Below are positions 1 to 10,432 of a stretch of 64,000 bases of DNA, piece after piece (within the stretch, counting starts at the first letter, position 1; every line of letters starts with the position of its first letter). The position numbers were made by a program, and so were the translations under genes. The notes under the pieces were generated by a model. It had not been told where the DNA came from, made no database searches, and saw nothing but the letters and a program-made list of their open reading frames with translations. The DNA is from Mesomycoplasma dispar (lineage in GTDB: Bacteria; Bacillota_I; Bacilli_A; Mycoplasmatales; Metamycoplasmataceae), in contig NZ_CP007229.1 in NCBI RefSeq assembly GCF_000941075.1, positions 930,001 through 994,000 of the forward strand, in the 5' to 3' direction.

Positions 1-140
1 AACAAAATGATTTTTTATCTATACCTTGTTAGTTTATAATTCGAAATTATACTATAAAATCTTATGTTTTTAGCAAAATTACAACAGATTTTCGTTATAA
101 AAAACACGAATTTTTTTTAAAGAAAAAACAAAAAATATAT

Positions 141-146
141 TATAAT
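141..146 (+). promoter_or_regulatory. -10 box of the pot operon leader
   Basis: A perfect TATAAT sits in an A-rich stretch about 260 bases before potA, so transcription would begin near 152-159 and give a leader of roughly 250 bases. No convincing -35 is visible, which is usual in mycoplasmas. Confidence 0.6.
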
Positions 147-158
147 TTTGGTTTACTT

Positions 159-293
159 ATGGATTTCGAAAAATCGTACTTATATTTGCTAAAACTTTAC
201 ATATTTGAGGCATCTCTTTTTGAAGATGCTGCTTTTTTCTTCGAATCCGCATCACTTGATATTTTTGATAGATTCCCCATTAATCTTCATTAG
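159..293 (+). other. Possible leader peptide (uORF) inside the pot leader
   Basis: An ATG about 13 bases after the TATAAT opens a 44-codon frame ending in TAG. There is no room for a ribosome binding site, so it would be read as a leaderless message. The peptide is hydrophobic and rich in Phe and Leu; I do not recognise it. The frame runs through one terminator-like hairpin (209-238), and its stop codon lies in the loop of a second (282-305), the geometry of a translation-coupled attenuator. In DNA this AT-rich, with TGA as sense, a frame of this size can also arise by chance. Confidence 0.3.
209..238 (+). terminator. Terminator-like hairpin 1 in the pot leader
   Basis: GCATCT (210-215) pairs with AGATGC (224-229), closed by a G-T pair, and is followed by six T (233-238). 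A second GCATC copy at 249-253 could compete for AGATGC, so alternative folds are possible. It may be a regulatory element rather than a true end of transcription. Confidence 0.4.
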
Positions 294-305
294 AGAAGAT
301 TTTTT
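282..305 (+). terminator. Terminator-like hairpin 2 in the pot leader
   Basis: AATCTTC (282-288) and GAAGATT (295-301) form a 7-bp stem with a 6-base loop, running into a T tract. It stands 104 bases before the potA start on the same strand, where a terminator makes sense only as an attenuator or as the end of a short leader RNA. Confidence 0.45.
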
Positions 306-408
306 CTTCAAAGATGAGGTTTTCATATTTTTTTAGAATAAAAATTTAATTTTTTTATTCAAATTAGATATTGTTTTTATTTTATCTATTCAAGGGGAAA
401 ATTCAATA

Positions 409-1743
409 ATGAACAACACTGAAAAAAGTGAAATAATTATCTCACTTGTTGATGTTGACAAAGAATTTGGTGATAAAAAAGTTTTGAACCAAATAAATTT
501 GGACATTAAAAAGGGGGATTTTGTCACTCTTTTAGGTCCTTCAGGATCTGGAAAAACAACAATTTTAAGGTTAATTGGTGGTTTTGAATGAACAACCCGT
601 GGTGAAATTAAATTCAACGGCATCGACATTAAAGACATTCCCGCCCATAAACGTGATACAGCCACAATTTTTCAAGATTATGCACTTTTTCCACATTTAT
701 CAGTTAGAGGAAATATCGAATTTGGACTTAAATTAAAGCGAATTAAAAAAAGCGAGACTGAAATTCCTGATTCAGTTTGGAAAAATTTCGCTGAGTTAAA
801 GAAAAAATGACAAGCAAAGCAAGATGAAAAAATTGCTGAATTAAATGTTTTACAAGCAAACCTGGACAAACAGCTTGAAAATCCAAATTTGTATGAAAAA
901 ACACGTCGAAAATTACAGGATAAATTAGATGATTCTGACTTTAAATATTCAAATTGAGAAAATTATGTTTTTTCAAAATCAGAAAGTTTTGAAAAAAAAT
1001 ATCTTACCCGAAAAATAACAAAAGCCGAAATTGATAAGGAAATTAGCGACATTATTGAACTTGTTGGTCTAACTGGCAATGAAAATCGCGCAATTTCTGA
1101 ACTATCAGGTGGTATGAAGCAAAGAGTTGCATTGGCAAGATCACTTGTCATCGAACCAGAAATTGTTTTATTAGATGAACCTTTATCAGCATTAGATGCT
1201 AAAATTCGCCAAAAAATGCAAGTTTTTTTAAAGAGAATTCAGCAAAAACTTGGTTTAACCTTTATTTTTGTAACTCATGACCAAGATGAAGCGCTGCAAT
1301 TATCCGATAAAATTGCAATTATTCGAAACGGTCAAATTGCGCAATATGATGAACCAAAGCAGATTTATGACTATCCAGTTAACAAATGAGTTGCTAATTT
1401 CATCGGTGATTCTAACTTTTTTGATGCAAAATTTATTCAAAAAAATCAAGTTGAAATTCTTGGCGTTCCTTTATACACAATTCACACCGAATTTCAATCT
1501 AACCAAAAATTAGATGCACTTATTCGGCCTGAAGACATTGATATTGACCTAAATTCAGGATATTTTAAAGGAAAAGTTGTCCAAAATATCTATAAAGGTT
1601 CATATTATTGACTTGATATTAAAGTTGGAAATAAAATAATTTACGTCGAAACTAACGATTTTTACGACCTTGAGACCGAAGTGTACTTAAAATGAGACGA
1701 TGATGCGATCCACTTAATGGAGATTGAAGATGGAAATTCTTAA
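409..1743 (+). CDS. potA: Spermidine/putrescine ABC transporter, ATP-binding protein PotA
   Basis: ATPase of the polyamine importer, 444 aa; it would hydrolyse ATP on the inner face of the membrane to drive PotBC. Walker A GPSGSGKT is at residues 43-50, the Q-loop FQDYALFPH near 90, signature LSGGMKQRV near 232, and Walker B IVLLDEP near 251, followed by a H-loop FVTHD and a C-terminal regulatory (TOBE-like) part. Between Q-loop and signature lies an extra segment of about 90 residues, Lys/Glu-rich and probably coiled coil, which ordinary PotA lacks; long PotA forms are known in mollicutes. AAGGGGA at 392-398 fixes the start. The 3' end overlaps potB by 14 bases, implying translational coupling. 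Confidence 0.93.
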
Positions 1744-2590
1744 ATTTTTTGAAAAATTTTGACAAAATTTTAAAAAAAATTTAAATCCACGTATCAGTCT
1801 TGTTATTCCTTATGCAATTTTTGCATTAATTTTAATAGTCATTCCACTAATTTTACTTTTTGTAAAATCGGTAACTCCACTTTCAACTCACGGTCAAAGT
1901 TTCGATAATCATTTGTTGGTTAAAGAACAAACTACCTGACAAATTATTGGCCGTTCAATTTTTGTCGGATTAGTTTGCGCTTTCATTTGTTTGATTTTAG
2001 CATTCCCGTATGCTTTTTTTGTTGCTAGTTCAAAGTCAAAAATATTCAAAATTTATTCACTTTCTTTAATAGTTACGCCTTTAATTATTTTCACAATCGC
2101 AAAAGTTTTTGCACTTCGTACTTTATTTTTGGCGATGTTTGACGAAGGTAATCTTAATAATAATTCTTTTATGATTGTTGGTCTTATTTTTCTAAATTTT
2201 CCTTTTATGGTATTGCCGCTTTATACAATTTTTCGTGATATGCCGAAAAATTTACTTGAAGCAGGTACAGATTTGGGTTATTCAAAATTTTGAGTTCTGA
2301 TAAAAGTAGTTTTACCTTATAGTTTTCGGGCAATTAGTTCAGGTTTTGCCCTTGTTTTTCTAATGGCAGCAACCTCAATTGTTGTTTCAGACAAACTACT
2401 TCCAAACGGTTCGCAAAACCAATTAATTGGAAATTTAATTAATAATTCAGCAAATACCGCAAACCCTTTTGATTTAGCACGTGTTTCTTCACTTGTTTTA
2501 GTAACACTTTTAGTTTTTATCGGAATTTATACACTAATTCATTTCACACCAATTATCATTATGAAATTTAAAGGATTTAAATATGACTAA
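1730..2590 (+). CDS. potB: Spermidine/putrescine ABC transporter permease PotB
   Basis: Membrane-spanning subunit, 286 aa, with about six hydrophobic helices. The ABC-permease EAA loop reads EAGTDLGYSKF (residues about 178-188), followed by WVLIKVVLPYS, and would contact PotA. Several in-frame TGA codons encode Trp. The ATG lies inside the end of potA, and the stop overlaps the potC start by 8 bases, so potABCD is translated as one coupled series. Family assignment rests on the EAA loop, position and length; the substrate is inferred from potA/potD homology. Confidence 0.9.
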
Positions 2591-3407
2591 AATAATTGAT
2601 TTTTTCCAAAAACATGAGATTTTGAAAAAATCATATGTTTGGTTTTTAATTACAATTTTTTACATTCCAATTATAGTTGGTGCAATTTTTGCTTTTAACG
2701 CTCCTTCAAAAAAAGGTTTTGTTTCTGCAACTTGAAATAAATTTACATTGCAAGCTTTTGATGAATTTGGAAAAGAAAGTTTTGCATCTGCGTTTATTAA
2801 CTCACTAATTATTGCCTTTTTTGCCGCAATTGTTGTTATTTTTCTTTCACTTTTAACAGTTTTTGCCCTTTGAAGACAGAAAAATAAAACCGCAAAAACT
2901 TATGTAACACTAACCTCAAATATCCCCTTAATCAATCCAGATGTGATTACTGCCGTTGCACTTGCGACAATTTTAGGTTTCCTATTTGGTTCGCTTTCTG
3001 CAGCTCATGAAGGTTTATACCGAGCAATTATTTCCCATATTGTTATGACTTTACCTTACGGAATTCTGCTTTTATTCCCAAAAAGTGAAAAATTTTCCCT
3101 TAGTTTGTATGAAGCAGCACAAGATTTAGGTTATTCAAAAATGAAAGCCTGATTTTTAATTTACTTAAAACATATGTCGCCAGCAATAATTTCTACCTTT
3201 GCAGTCGTAGTTTTTCTATCTTTCGATGATTTTATAATCACAAAAATTACATCAAATGCGCAAACAGTTGGGACGCTTTTATATCAAGGAACTTTTAAAA
3301 CTTGAGCGCTAATGTTAGGAACAATTATGCTTTTTGTTTCCGTTATTTCTAATTTAGTTTGAATTTATTATAAAAACAAAAAGGAGCAAAAATGAAAAAA
3401 AGTTTAG
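2583..3407 (+). CDS. potC: Spermidine/putrescine ABC transporter permease PotC
   Basis: Second permease subunit, 274 aa, six predicted membrane helices. Its EAA loop is EAAQDLGYSKMKAW, about 70 residues from the C-terminus as expected, followed by FLIYLKHMSPAIIS. The start overlaps the end of potB, and the C-terminus overlaps the start of the binding-protein gene by 16 bases, with the potD Shine-Dalgarno (AAGGAG, about 3381-3386) inside potC coding sequence. PotB and PotC should form the heterodimeric pore. Confidence 0.9.
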
Positions 3408-5107
3408 TTAGTCTCTTTGCTAAAATAACCTTAGGAATTTCGCTAATTAGCGTTGTTTTTGCTGCATCTTTTTCAAAATCTTATTTTCCTTTCAAACCAG
3501 TCATTTATAATTATGAAGCTTATATTTCCGACCAAGGTCGCGATGTGATTAACAAAGATTTTAATTACCGTGAATTTGGTGATGTTAGTGAATTTACAAA
3601 AGCAATCGAGGATAATCGCACAATTGCGGGGGTAGGTTCTGATTTTCAAATTGCTCGTCTTGCCCAAAAAGGAAGACTGCAAAAAATAGACTATTCCAAA
3701 CTTTTTCCAAATTGGGAACTTACAAAAGTTTTTGCTCAACCTGAAAATTATCAAGATTTATCACTTTCTGAAAAACAAGAGTTTGTTAACAAAAAAAGGA
3801 AAGCTTTTGAAGAGATTTTTCGCCCTGAAATTGTTGAACATATCGATAAATACGACCAGTTTATGAAAGAAGCCGATAATCCTGAAAAGGACTTAGACGT
3901 TGACAATGACGGAATAAAAGACCGTTTTTGAGAGTTTTTTATCCCTTATTATACTCAAGACAAAGTTATCGCCTACACAATTGGCGACTATGAAAGTGAT
4001 GGAAAAAGGGTAAATTTGCGTGATTTTCAGAAAAACTGAAGTCCTGAATTTCGTAAGTCAATTCAAGAAAAAGGACTAAAATTTGAAGATCAATCGCTAG
4101 CAGGAATTGGAAAAACACTCCGTAAAAATGGTTATAGTTTTTTTGAATGAACCGAGGCGATGCGTGATAATTTACTAATTGGAGGTGAAAAAACCAACCA
4201 ATATGGGGCAATTATTACTGAAAAAAACTATAAATCGCTAGTAGATGGTTTTATAAATTACATTGGCGACATCTCTGGTTTTGATTATACCAACCTTCGC
4301 CATAATGTTTTTAAAACTTCTGGTCTTGATTTAGCAAATTCAGTAATTGATCCCTCTTTAAATCAAGATGTTGGATTTTTATACAACGGCGATGCTCTCG
4401 ATGCTCATTATTCTAAAGATAATTACGAAGAACTTGAAGAAGAAAATACAATCGCGATTATCCGACCTAAAAACAATTTAACACTTTTGGATGGATGAAT
4501 TATCTTGAAAAATACATCGCCTGAATTGACTGATAAAGTTTATAATTCGCTCTACGAAGGAATTTTCAAAGGTGAAGAACTTGAATTTGACGAACTAGTT
4601 GATGCGGCTAAGTCTGAGGTTGAATTCAATTATGTGCAGAATTCAGAAACCGAAAAATTCGAAACTAAAAAGGGTAAAGGATTCAAGTTTGACTATGAAT
4701 CACTACCTGTTTTAGCAAATTTTGATTATATAAACTATACACCTTCATTCAAAAAGTCATTCGAATTTTTCAAAAAATTCTACTTTAATGATGCGGTTGC
4801 GACTGTTCGCGAAACTGAAGATGGCGAAGATGAATCTGTGTTAGTCGATGAAAATGATGAAATTATCAGCGATCCAAAAAACTTAAGTTTTACTAAAATA
4901 AAATCAGAAATTTCCGAAAAAACTTCGCTTCGTGCGCTAAATATGTATCTCTCACAACAAAGCCAACAAACTTTGTACGGAAATATGCCAACAGAAAATA
5001 ATGTTGACGAGGGTCGCTATTCAATAAATTACACTTTCCTAAAGCCGCTTGATGAACAATTAGCTTCTCAAATTCGAACTTACTATAATTTAAGAACAAA
5101 AAATTAA
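3392..5107 (+). CDS. potD: Extracellular polyamine-binding protein PotD-like
   Basis: Last gene of the potABCD operon, 571 aa, about 200 residues longer than E. coli PotD. It starts with a positively charged N-terminus and one hydrophobic segment (residues about 10-28) but has no lipobox Cys, so it is probably kept at the membrane by an uncleaved anchor or secreted, not lipidated. The segment NREFGDVSEFTKAIEDN resembles the start of periplasmic polyamine-binding proteins. An Asp-rich stretch near residue 170 (DVDNDGIKDRF) resembles a calcium-binding loop. Function is inferred mainly from operon position and weak family resemblance. Confidence 0.8.
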
Positions 5108-5180
5108 TTAATTTTCCTATTTAATTACGAAAATATTTAAATTTTATAAATTTTTCAATAATTATTGTAAAATTTTTCTT

Positions 5181-6059
5181 ATGCTAAAAATTACAAAATT
5201 TTTAAAAATTGCTTTCGCTTTCACACCAACAATCACTTTTTTATCTTGTGGTCAAGTAATTTCACAAGCAGAACAACTTTTGACAACAAAAGATAAAAAA
5301 GATTCACCATATGTAAAAATAGATGAAAAAACAAAATCATTTACATTGGATTTGTCGACATCTGGAATTGAAAAGATCGAAAAATCAGCATTTTTCAGTC
5401 TAAAATCACGTTTTTATCAAAAAATAAACGCTCAAAATTCAGAGCAAAAAGAATCTGATGAAACTAAAAAAGATGAAAAAAAGGTCGATGATTCAAAAAA
5501 AGACACAAAAAAAACTGATGATTCAAAAAATAAAATAAACTTTTATTTTTTATCAAAAATAATTTTTCCTGAATCACTTAAAGAAATCGATGACTATGCC
5601 TTTTACGCCGACAGCGCAAATTTGCAAGACAGTGAAAAAATTGTTGAACTTGATTTTTCTAAGGCAACCAAACTTAAAAGAATTGGCAATTTTGCTTTTC
5701 AAGGCAACAACATAAAAAAACTTGTTTTACCGCCATTAATTACTTCAATTGGAAAGCAGGCTTTTGCAAAAAACAAATTAGAACAAGTAGATTTTTCACA
5801 AGCAACAAAATTAGAAACTATTCAAACTGGTGCTTTTTTCGACAATAAAATTAATGAACTTGATTTTTCGGGAAACACTGAACTTTCAGAAATTTTTCTA
5901 GCAAGTTTTGAGTCAAACCAAATTGCAAAAGTAAAATTTAATCCAAACGGAAAACCGCTCGTAATTAGAGACTCCGCCTTTAAAGATAATATCATTAAAA
6001 ACGAAACAGATTTAGAAAATCTTCCTAAAAACAGTAAAATCGAAGGTATTTTTAATTAA
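5181..6059 (+). CDS. Lipoprotein with BspA-type leucine-rich repeats
   Basis: 292-aa surface lipoprotein: hydrophobic leader ending in TFLSCGQ, with the Cys at residue 23 as lipidation site. A low-complexity Lys/Asp linker (about residues 90-120) leads to LRR_5-type repeats, seen as repeated LDFSKATKLKRIGNFAF, VDFSQATKLETIQTGAF and LDFSGNTELSEIFLASF at roughly 23-24 residue spacing. Such repeats usually bind host or matrix proteins. TAAAAT at 5168-5173 ends only 8 bases before the ATG and there is no Shine-Dalgarno, so the message is probably leaderless. It converges on tsaB with 19 bases between. Confidence 0.85.
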   Translation: MLKITKFLKIAFAFTPTITFLSCGQVISQAEQLLTTKDKKDSPYVKIDEKTKSFTLDLSTSGIEKIEKSAFFSLKSRFYQKINAQNSEQKESDETKKDEKKVDDSKKDTKKTDDSKNKINFYFLSKIIFPESLKEIDDYAFYADSANLQDSEKIVELDFSKATKLKRIGNFAFQGNNIKKLVLPPLITSIGKQAFAKNKLEQVDFSQATKLETIQTGAFFDNKINELDFSGNTELSEIFLASFESNQIAKVKFNPNGKPLVIRDSAFKDNIIKNETDLENLPKNSKIEGIFN

Positions 6060-6078
6060 TTTTTTAAAATTTTGCCTT

Positions 6079-6606
6079 TTATTTTATATAAAGAGGGGAA
6101 ACATTAATTAAATCATTCTCTTTTTTAAACAACTTTTTAGCATCGGCGAAATTTGAGAAAATCAAGTTATAATTTATTTCGCTGCCCTTATTAGTTTTTT
6201 CTTTAATTTCGAAAATTTCAGAAAATATTTTACCTTCTTTTGCAAAAGCGCTAAATTGCGATTTTTCACTATAATCAACATAATATTGCTTATTTTCTGT
6301 TTCTTTGAACGATAACAAACTAAAAGTAGAAGTAGTTCATAACTCTTTTTTTTCTAATTGTGCAATTGTTCGAAAAAAAGTTAGCCCAATCCGACATCCG
6401 GTAAAACTTCCTGGTCCTAAATTAATAAAAAACGCTGTAAATTCCGTGATGTTTTTATTATTTTTGACCAAAATTTGCCTTACTAATTCAGGTAATTGAT
6501 CTGCTTTGTTTTTTATTTCGCTGACGATAAAGTCAATTAATTGAAAATTTTTTTCAAAAATTGCGAGTGCTAAATATTTGCCTGTTGTATCAATAAAAAA
6601 ATTCAT
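6079..6606 (-). CDS. tsaB: tRNA threonylcarbamoyladenosine biosynthesis protein TsaB
   Basis: 175 aa. TsaB is the scaffold partner of TsaD in making t6A37 on ANN-decoding tRNAs. The N-terminal MNFFIDTTGKYLALAIFE and the core motif INLGPGSFTGCRIGL (residues about 62-76) are diagnostic of the family. It is shorter than the roughly 230-aa E. coli protein, with a reduced C-terminal domain, as is common in mollicutes. tsaD and tsaE are not in the window. One in-frame TGA codes Trp near residue 90. Confidence 0.87.
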
Positions 6607-6645
6607 AATATTTAAAACATTTTAATACAAAAATGTAAAAATGTT

Positions 6646-7995
6646 TTAAATTCAATACTTTTCTGTCTTAAATTTTGGCGGATATCTTCTTCAAGCAAGA
6701 AAATATTTGCTTGGTTTACTAGTTAAAAAGTTTACGTTTGAAATTTTTATTCGGTATTGCCCATCTTCAAAGGCGTGAAAACTTATTTTGTCATATGGGC
6801 TTATTTCTGAATTTGCCTCAATTATTTTTTCCCAACCACCGCGAAAAATTTCGATAGAAATGTCAAAATCATTAAGTTTAGTTTCCGGTTTACCGTAAAA
6901 AGTTGTATTAAAAACTTCTTTAATATTCTTACCCAAATTGTAGAAAAAGCCGTAAAAACCAGATAAGTATTCGCCTCTTACGTATTTTTTTGAAAATTTA
7001 TCATGAAAAACTATTGCTGAAAATTTCTGATCTTTTCTTAACTCAAACGGACTTGATGTATATTCGTTTCCATCAAATTTATTATATAAATAATTGCCTT
7101 GTTCTAATGTTAAATGTGCATCTTTATAATTTATAAAACCAAAACCTTCATTTGAGTGAGCGCCGTCAAATCCTAAGTTGCTATTTTCTGAAGGTGATGC
7201 CGCTAACGAAAGTGCAGTGATAATTTTAAGATTTCTTTCCTTTAATTCTTCATAACCATCAAAACTAGAAGAAAGTTGGCTAAAAAGTGCCGCTAACAAA
7301 AAGGATGAATAAAATTCGATATTAGAAAAATGTGAATTCAATTGATAACTAAATTTTAATTCAGGAACGATAAAATGATTTGATTTTACAGTTCCAGCAC
7401 CATTACCAAAAATTTTTGTATAGGTTAACATTCTGTTATTTGTTTTAAAACGGTCATCTGTTTTAGCAAAAAAACTGAAATTGCTGTTAATTTCGTCACC
7501 AGGAATCCTACTTCCATCAAAAAAGTTTATAATTCCGGTTTTATCACTTCAAATATCGAGAAAATCACCAAATTTCATATGTTTTTCACCGTTTTGAAGA
7601 AGACCGTTTAAAAAAGTTCGTTCTTGTTTATATAAATGCAAAACCATTTCAACGCCGACTGTTTCAAAATGTTTAAGACCTTGCAACCATTGTTCTTTTG
7701 TTTTAAAACGGTAGATAATTAAATTGGAATTTGGTGAGAAAAATTGAAAAATTGACTGTAAATTATTATAGTTTATATTATTTTCTCTCCCGTTTTCTTC
7801 GATTATAATGCCAACTTTGACGTTTCTATTTAACTGATTTAAATTTTTATCAAAATTTAATTTCTTCGCCAATTCCTCAAAGTTAAAATTGAGATCTAAT
7901 GGATCAGAAAAAACTGGGCTTTTTTGACTAAAAATAAAAAACGGACTTAAAACTAACAAACTAGAAACTGAAGCCAACTTAAAAATCTTTTTCAT
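6646..7995 (-). CDS. Secreted protein resembling a catalytically dead subtilisin-like (S8) protease
   Basis: 449 aa. The first 25 residues form a signal peptide or anchor without a lipobox. Several segments line up by eye with mycoplasma subtilases: KVGIIIEENG (60-69) with the strand carrying the catalytic Asp, WLQGLKHFETVGVEMVLHLY (103-122) with the helix-strand after the His, FLDIWSDKTGIINFFDG (145-161) with the oxyanion strand, and NEGFGFINYKDA (282-293) with the usual C-terminal GxGxIDYxxA. The catalytic residues do not appear: no HGT, FFDGS where (A/S)GN is expected, and SHFSNIEFYSSF (221-232) where GTSxAxPxVxG should be. AAAGGGG precedes the ATG. The fold assignment is inference; otherwise it is a hypothetical secreted protein. 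Confidence 0.5.
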
Positions 7996-8161
7996 TTTTC
8001 ATTTCCCCTTTGCTTTTATTCTTTTTCTCACATATATTTAATTTTTTTTACTTTTTTCTTCTTAAAAAAGTAAAATCAGTATCATTTTCCTTAAATTTTC
8101 TTTTTTTAATAGGAATTCTTCATAAAATAAAGTATAATTTAAAGAAACTTTTAGGGTTAAT

Positions 8162-8872
8162 ATGGATTCAACTATTCTCATTAAACTTTCTGGCGAAAGT
8201 CTTGCAAATAAGCAAAAATCACTCGCGATTGATTACGAACTTGTGCGTGAAATAGGTTCTCAACTTAAAGAAATACAAAAATTAGGACACAAAATTTTAA
8301 TAGTAATTGGTGGCGGCAACTTTTGACGCGGAACTTCGGCCGCTAAAAACGGAATAAATCGCAACACTGCAGATTATATTGGGATGTTAGGAACTGTAAT
8401 GAACGGGCTCGCGCTTGAATCAGTTTTTCGGGATCTTGGGATAAAAACGCGAGTTTTATCTTCAATGGGTTTAGATCCACGAATTTGCGAATATTTTGTA
8501 AGAGAAAAAGCCATGAAATACTTGACCGATGGAAAAGTTTTAATTTTTGTCGGCGGAACAGGACGTCCATTTTTTACAACTGATAGCGCAGCGACACTAT
8601 TTGCATCCGAAATGGGGGCAAACATTATTTTAGTTGGAAAAAATAATGTTAATGGCATTTTCGATTCTGATCCAAAAGTCAACCCAAATGCTGTTAGATA
8701 TGATAAAATTACTTATGATCAAGTTATTGAAAAAAACCTTAAAGTTATGGATTCAACAGCTTTTTCAATGGCTCGTGATAACAAAATAAAATTATTAATT
8801 TTTGATATTAAGGAAAAAAATAGTATCACAAAATTAATAAAAGGTCAAACTAAACACACGGAGGTTTACTAA
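8162..8872 (+). CDS. pyrH: UMP kinase
   Basis: Phosphorylates UMP to UDP with ATP; 236 aa, normal bacterial length. Motifs: N-terminal LIKLSGESL, glycine loop IVIGGGNFWRG (with TGA-coded Trp), GMLGTVMNGLAL, VFVGGTGRPFFTTDSAATL, and VNGIFDSDPK near the C-terminus. A TATAAT at 8133-8138 and a short leader precede the ATG. It opens the pyrH-frr-cdsA-polC run and is followed by frr after 4 bases. Confidence 0.96.
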
Positions 8873-8876
8873 AATT

Positions 8877-9473
8877 ATGAAAAACGACAAGTCTGATAAA
8901 ACAGAAAAAAATGAAAAACCAGTTATAGAATTTAATTTTTATAAAGAAATGCTCGAGCAAAAAGCTCAAGACGTTTTTACTTATCTTGAAAGAAGTTTTC
9001 AAAAAATAACAGTTGGAGCACCAAATCCACAAATAATCTCCTATATAAAAGTAAATTTTTACGATGTTTTGACTCCAATTAACGAAATTGCTTCAATTTC
9101 GGCGCCAGCACCGCTTCAACTTTTGGTAAAACCTTATGAAATGTCTGTTGTTAAAGAAATTGCTACTGCAATTGTTGCATCAAAAATTGATGCACAAGTG
9201 CAAAAAGAAGCAAATCAAGTGCGTCTAATTTTCCCTGAACCAACCCAACAAAAACGTCAAGAAAGTGTACATCAACTAAAAAAAATTCACGAAGAAGCGA
9301 AAGTAAGAATGCGACTTGTTCGTCAAGACATTAACAAACTTATTAAAAAAGAAGAATTTTCTGAAGATCAAGAGAAAGACTACTTGAATCAAGTTCAAAA
9401 GAATATAAATTTACAAATAGAAAAAATTGACGCACTTTATAATAAAAAAGTGGAAGAAATCCAAAATATTTAG
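8877..9473 (+). CDS. frr: Ribosome recycling factor
   Basis: 198 aa. Splits post-termination ribosomes together with EF-G. The three-helix/beta-barrel pattern is present: the central YDVLTPINEIASISAPAPLQ matches the conserved YxGxxTPLxQxAxIxVPE region, and KIHEEAKVRMRLVRQDINK matches the C-terminal helix with VxIRNIRRD. The first 20 residues are a charged, family-untypical extension. GGAGGT at 8860-8865 fixes the start. The pyrH-frr pair is conserved in most bacteria. Confidence 0.95.
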   Translation: MKNDKSDKTEKNEKPVIEFNFYKEMLEQKAQDVFTYLERSFQKITVGAPNPQIISYIKVNFYDVLTPINEIASISAPAPLQLLVKPYEMSVVKEIATAIVASKIDAQVQKEANQVRLIFPEPTQQKRQESVHQLKKIHEEAKVRMRLVRQDINKLIKKEEFSEDQEKDYLNQVQKNINLQIEKIDALYNKKVEEIQNI

Positions 9474-9475
9474 CA

Positions 9476-10402
9476 ATGCGGGTGTCTAACCCAATTCGTT
9501 TACCAAATGATTTTTTTCATCGGGTTTTATCTTCATTTTTAATTTTATTAATTTCTTTGCCAATTTTATTGATTGGTTATTATTTTTTTTATTGAGGGCG
9601 TGTAATCGCCTTTGTTTTTTTGGGTTTATTTTTATTTTACAGTCTTTTTGAGGTTTTTCTGCATTTCCAAACCAAAAAAACCTTTGCGTTTTTACTTAGT
9701 TTTTTTGGTCTTTTTCTATTTTTGCTTCCTGGAAGAGCAAAAATAATCGACACTATTTTTTCAAAAGAAACAAATTTCGACTGAGATTTAGTGTCTTTTT
9801 TACTGAAAAATCAAATTTTTGACTATCATATTATCGCAATTTTGCCACTTGTGATTATTGTGAACTTTTTTGATAAAAGAATTGAAAAAAAAGGCAATTT
9901 TTTAATCGATTCACTTTTGAATTTCTCAATAATCATTATTGCAAGTTTATTTTTTAAATTTCTTTGAATTTTAAATACTTTTAATTTTTTTCTAGTTATT
10001 TCATTAATTTCAATCGCAACAATTAGCGATTCTTTTGGTTATTTTTTAGGTTCACTTTTAGGTAAAAAGTTTTTTAATGTAAAATTTAAATTTTCACCCA
10101 AAAAATCTATTGAAGGCTTTATTTTCTCTTTTATTTTTGGACTAATTTTATCACTTTTAATTTTTTTAAATTTTGATTTTAGTATTAAAATATACCCAAA
10201 TTTATTATTTAAAATTTTGGTAATGATTCTGCTTCCAATTGCAGCAATCAGCGGAGATGCTTTCTTTTCAATTATAAAAAGATACCTAAAAATAAAGGAT
10301 TTTTCACAAATTATCAAGGCTCATGGCGGTTTATTTGACCGACTCGATTCTATTTCCTTTGTTTTTTTGGTATTTTCAATTATCATAATTATAACATCAT
10401 AA
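9476..10402 (+). CDS. cdsA: Phosphatidate cytidylyltransferase
   Basis: 308-aa integral membrane enzyme making CDP-diacylglycerol from phosphatidate and CTP, the entry to membrane phospholipids. About eight hydrophobic helices; the C-terminal signature is clear, with [19 protein letters not shown] followed by [12 protein letters not shown] near residues 262-296. The ATG lies 2 bases after the frr stop, so it is translationally coupled. TTT/ATT-rich codons reflect the hydrophobic composition. Confidence 0.94.
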
Positions 10403-10432
10403 TTTATTTTTTAAATATGAGCGAGAGTGTTT

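Noticed and set aside
6646..7431. Two separate genes at 6691-7431 and 7549-7995
   Set aside because: Same frame, joined across TGA-Trp codons; one 449-aa protein.
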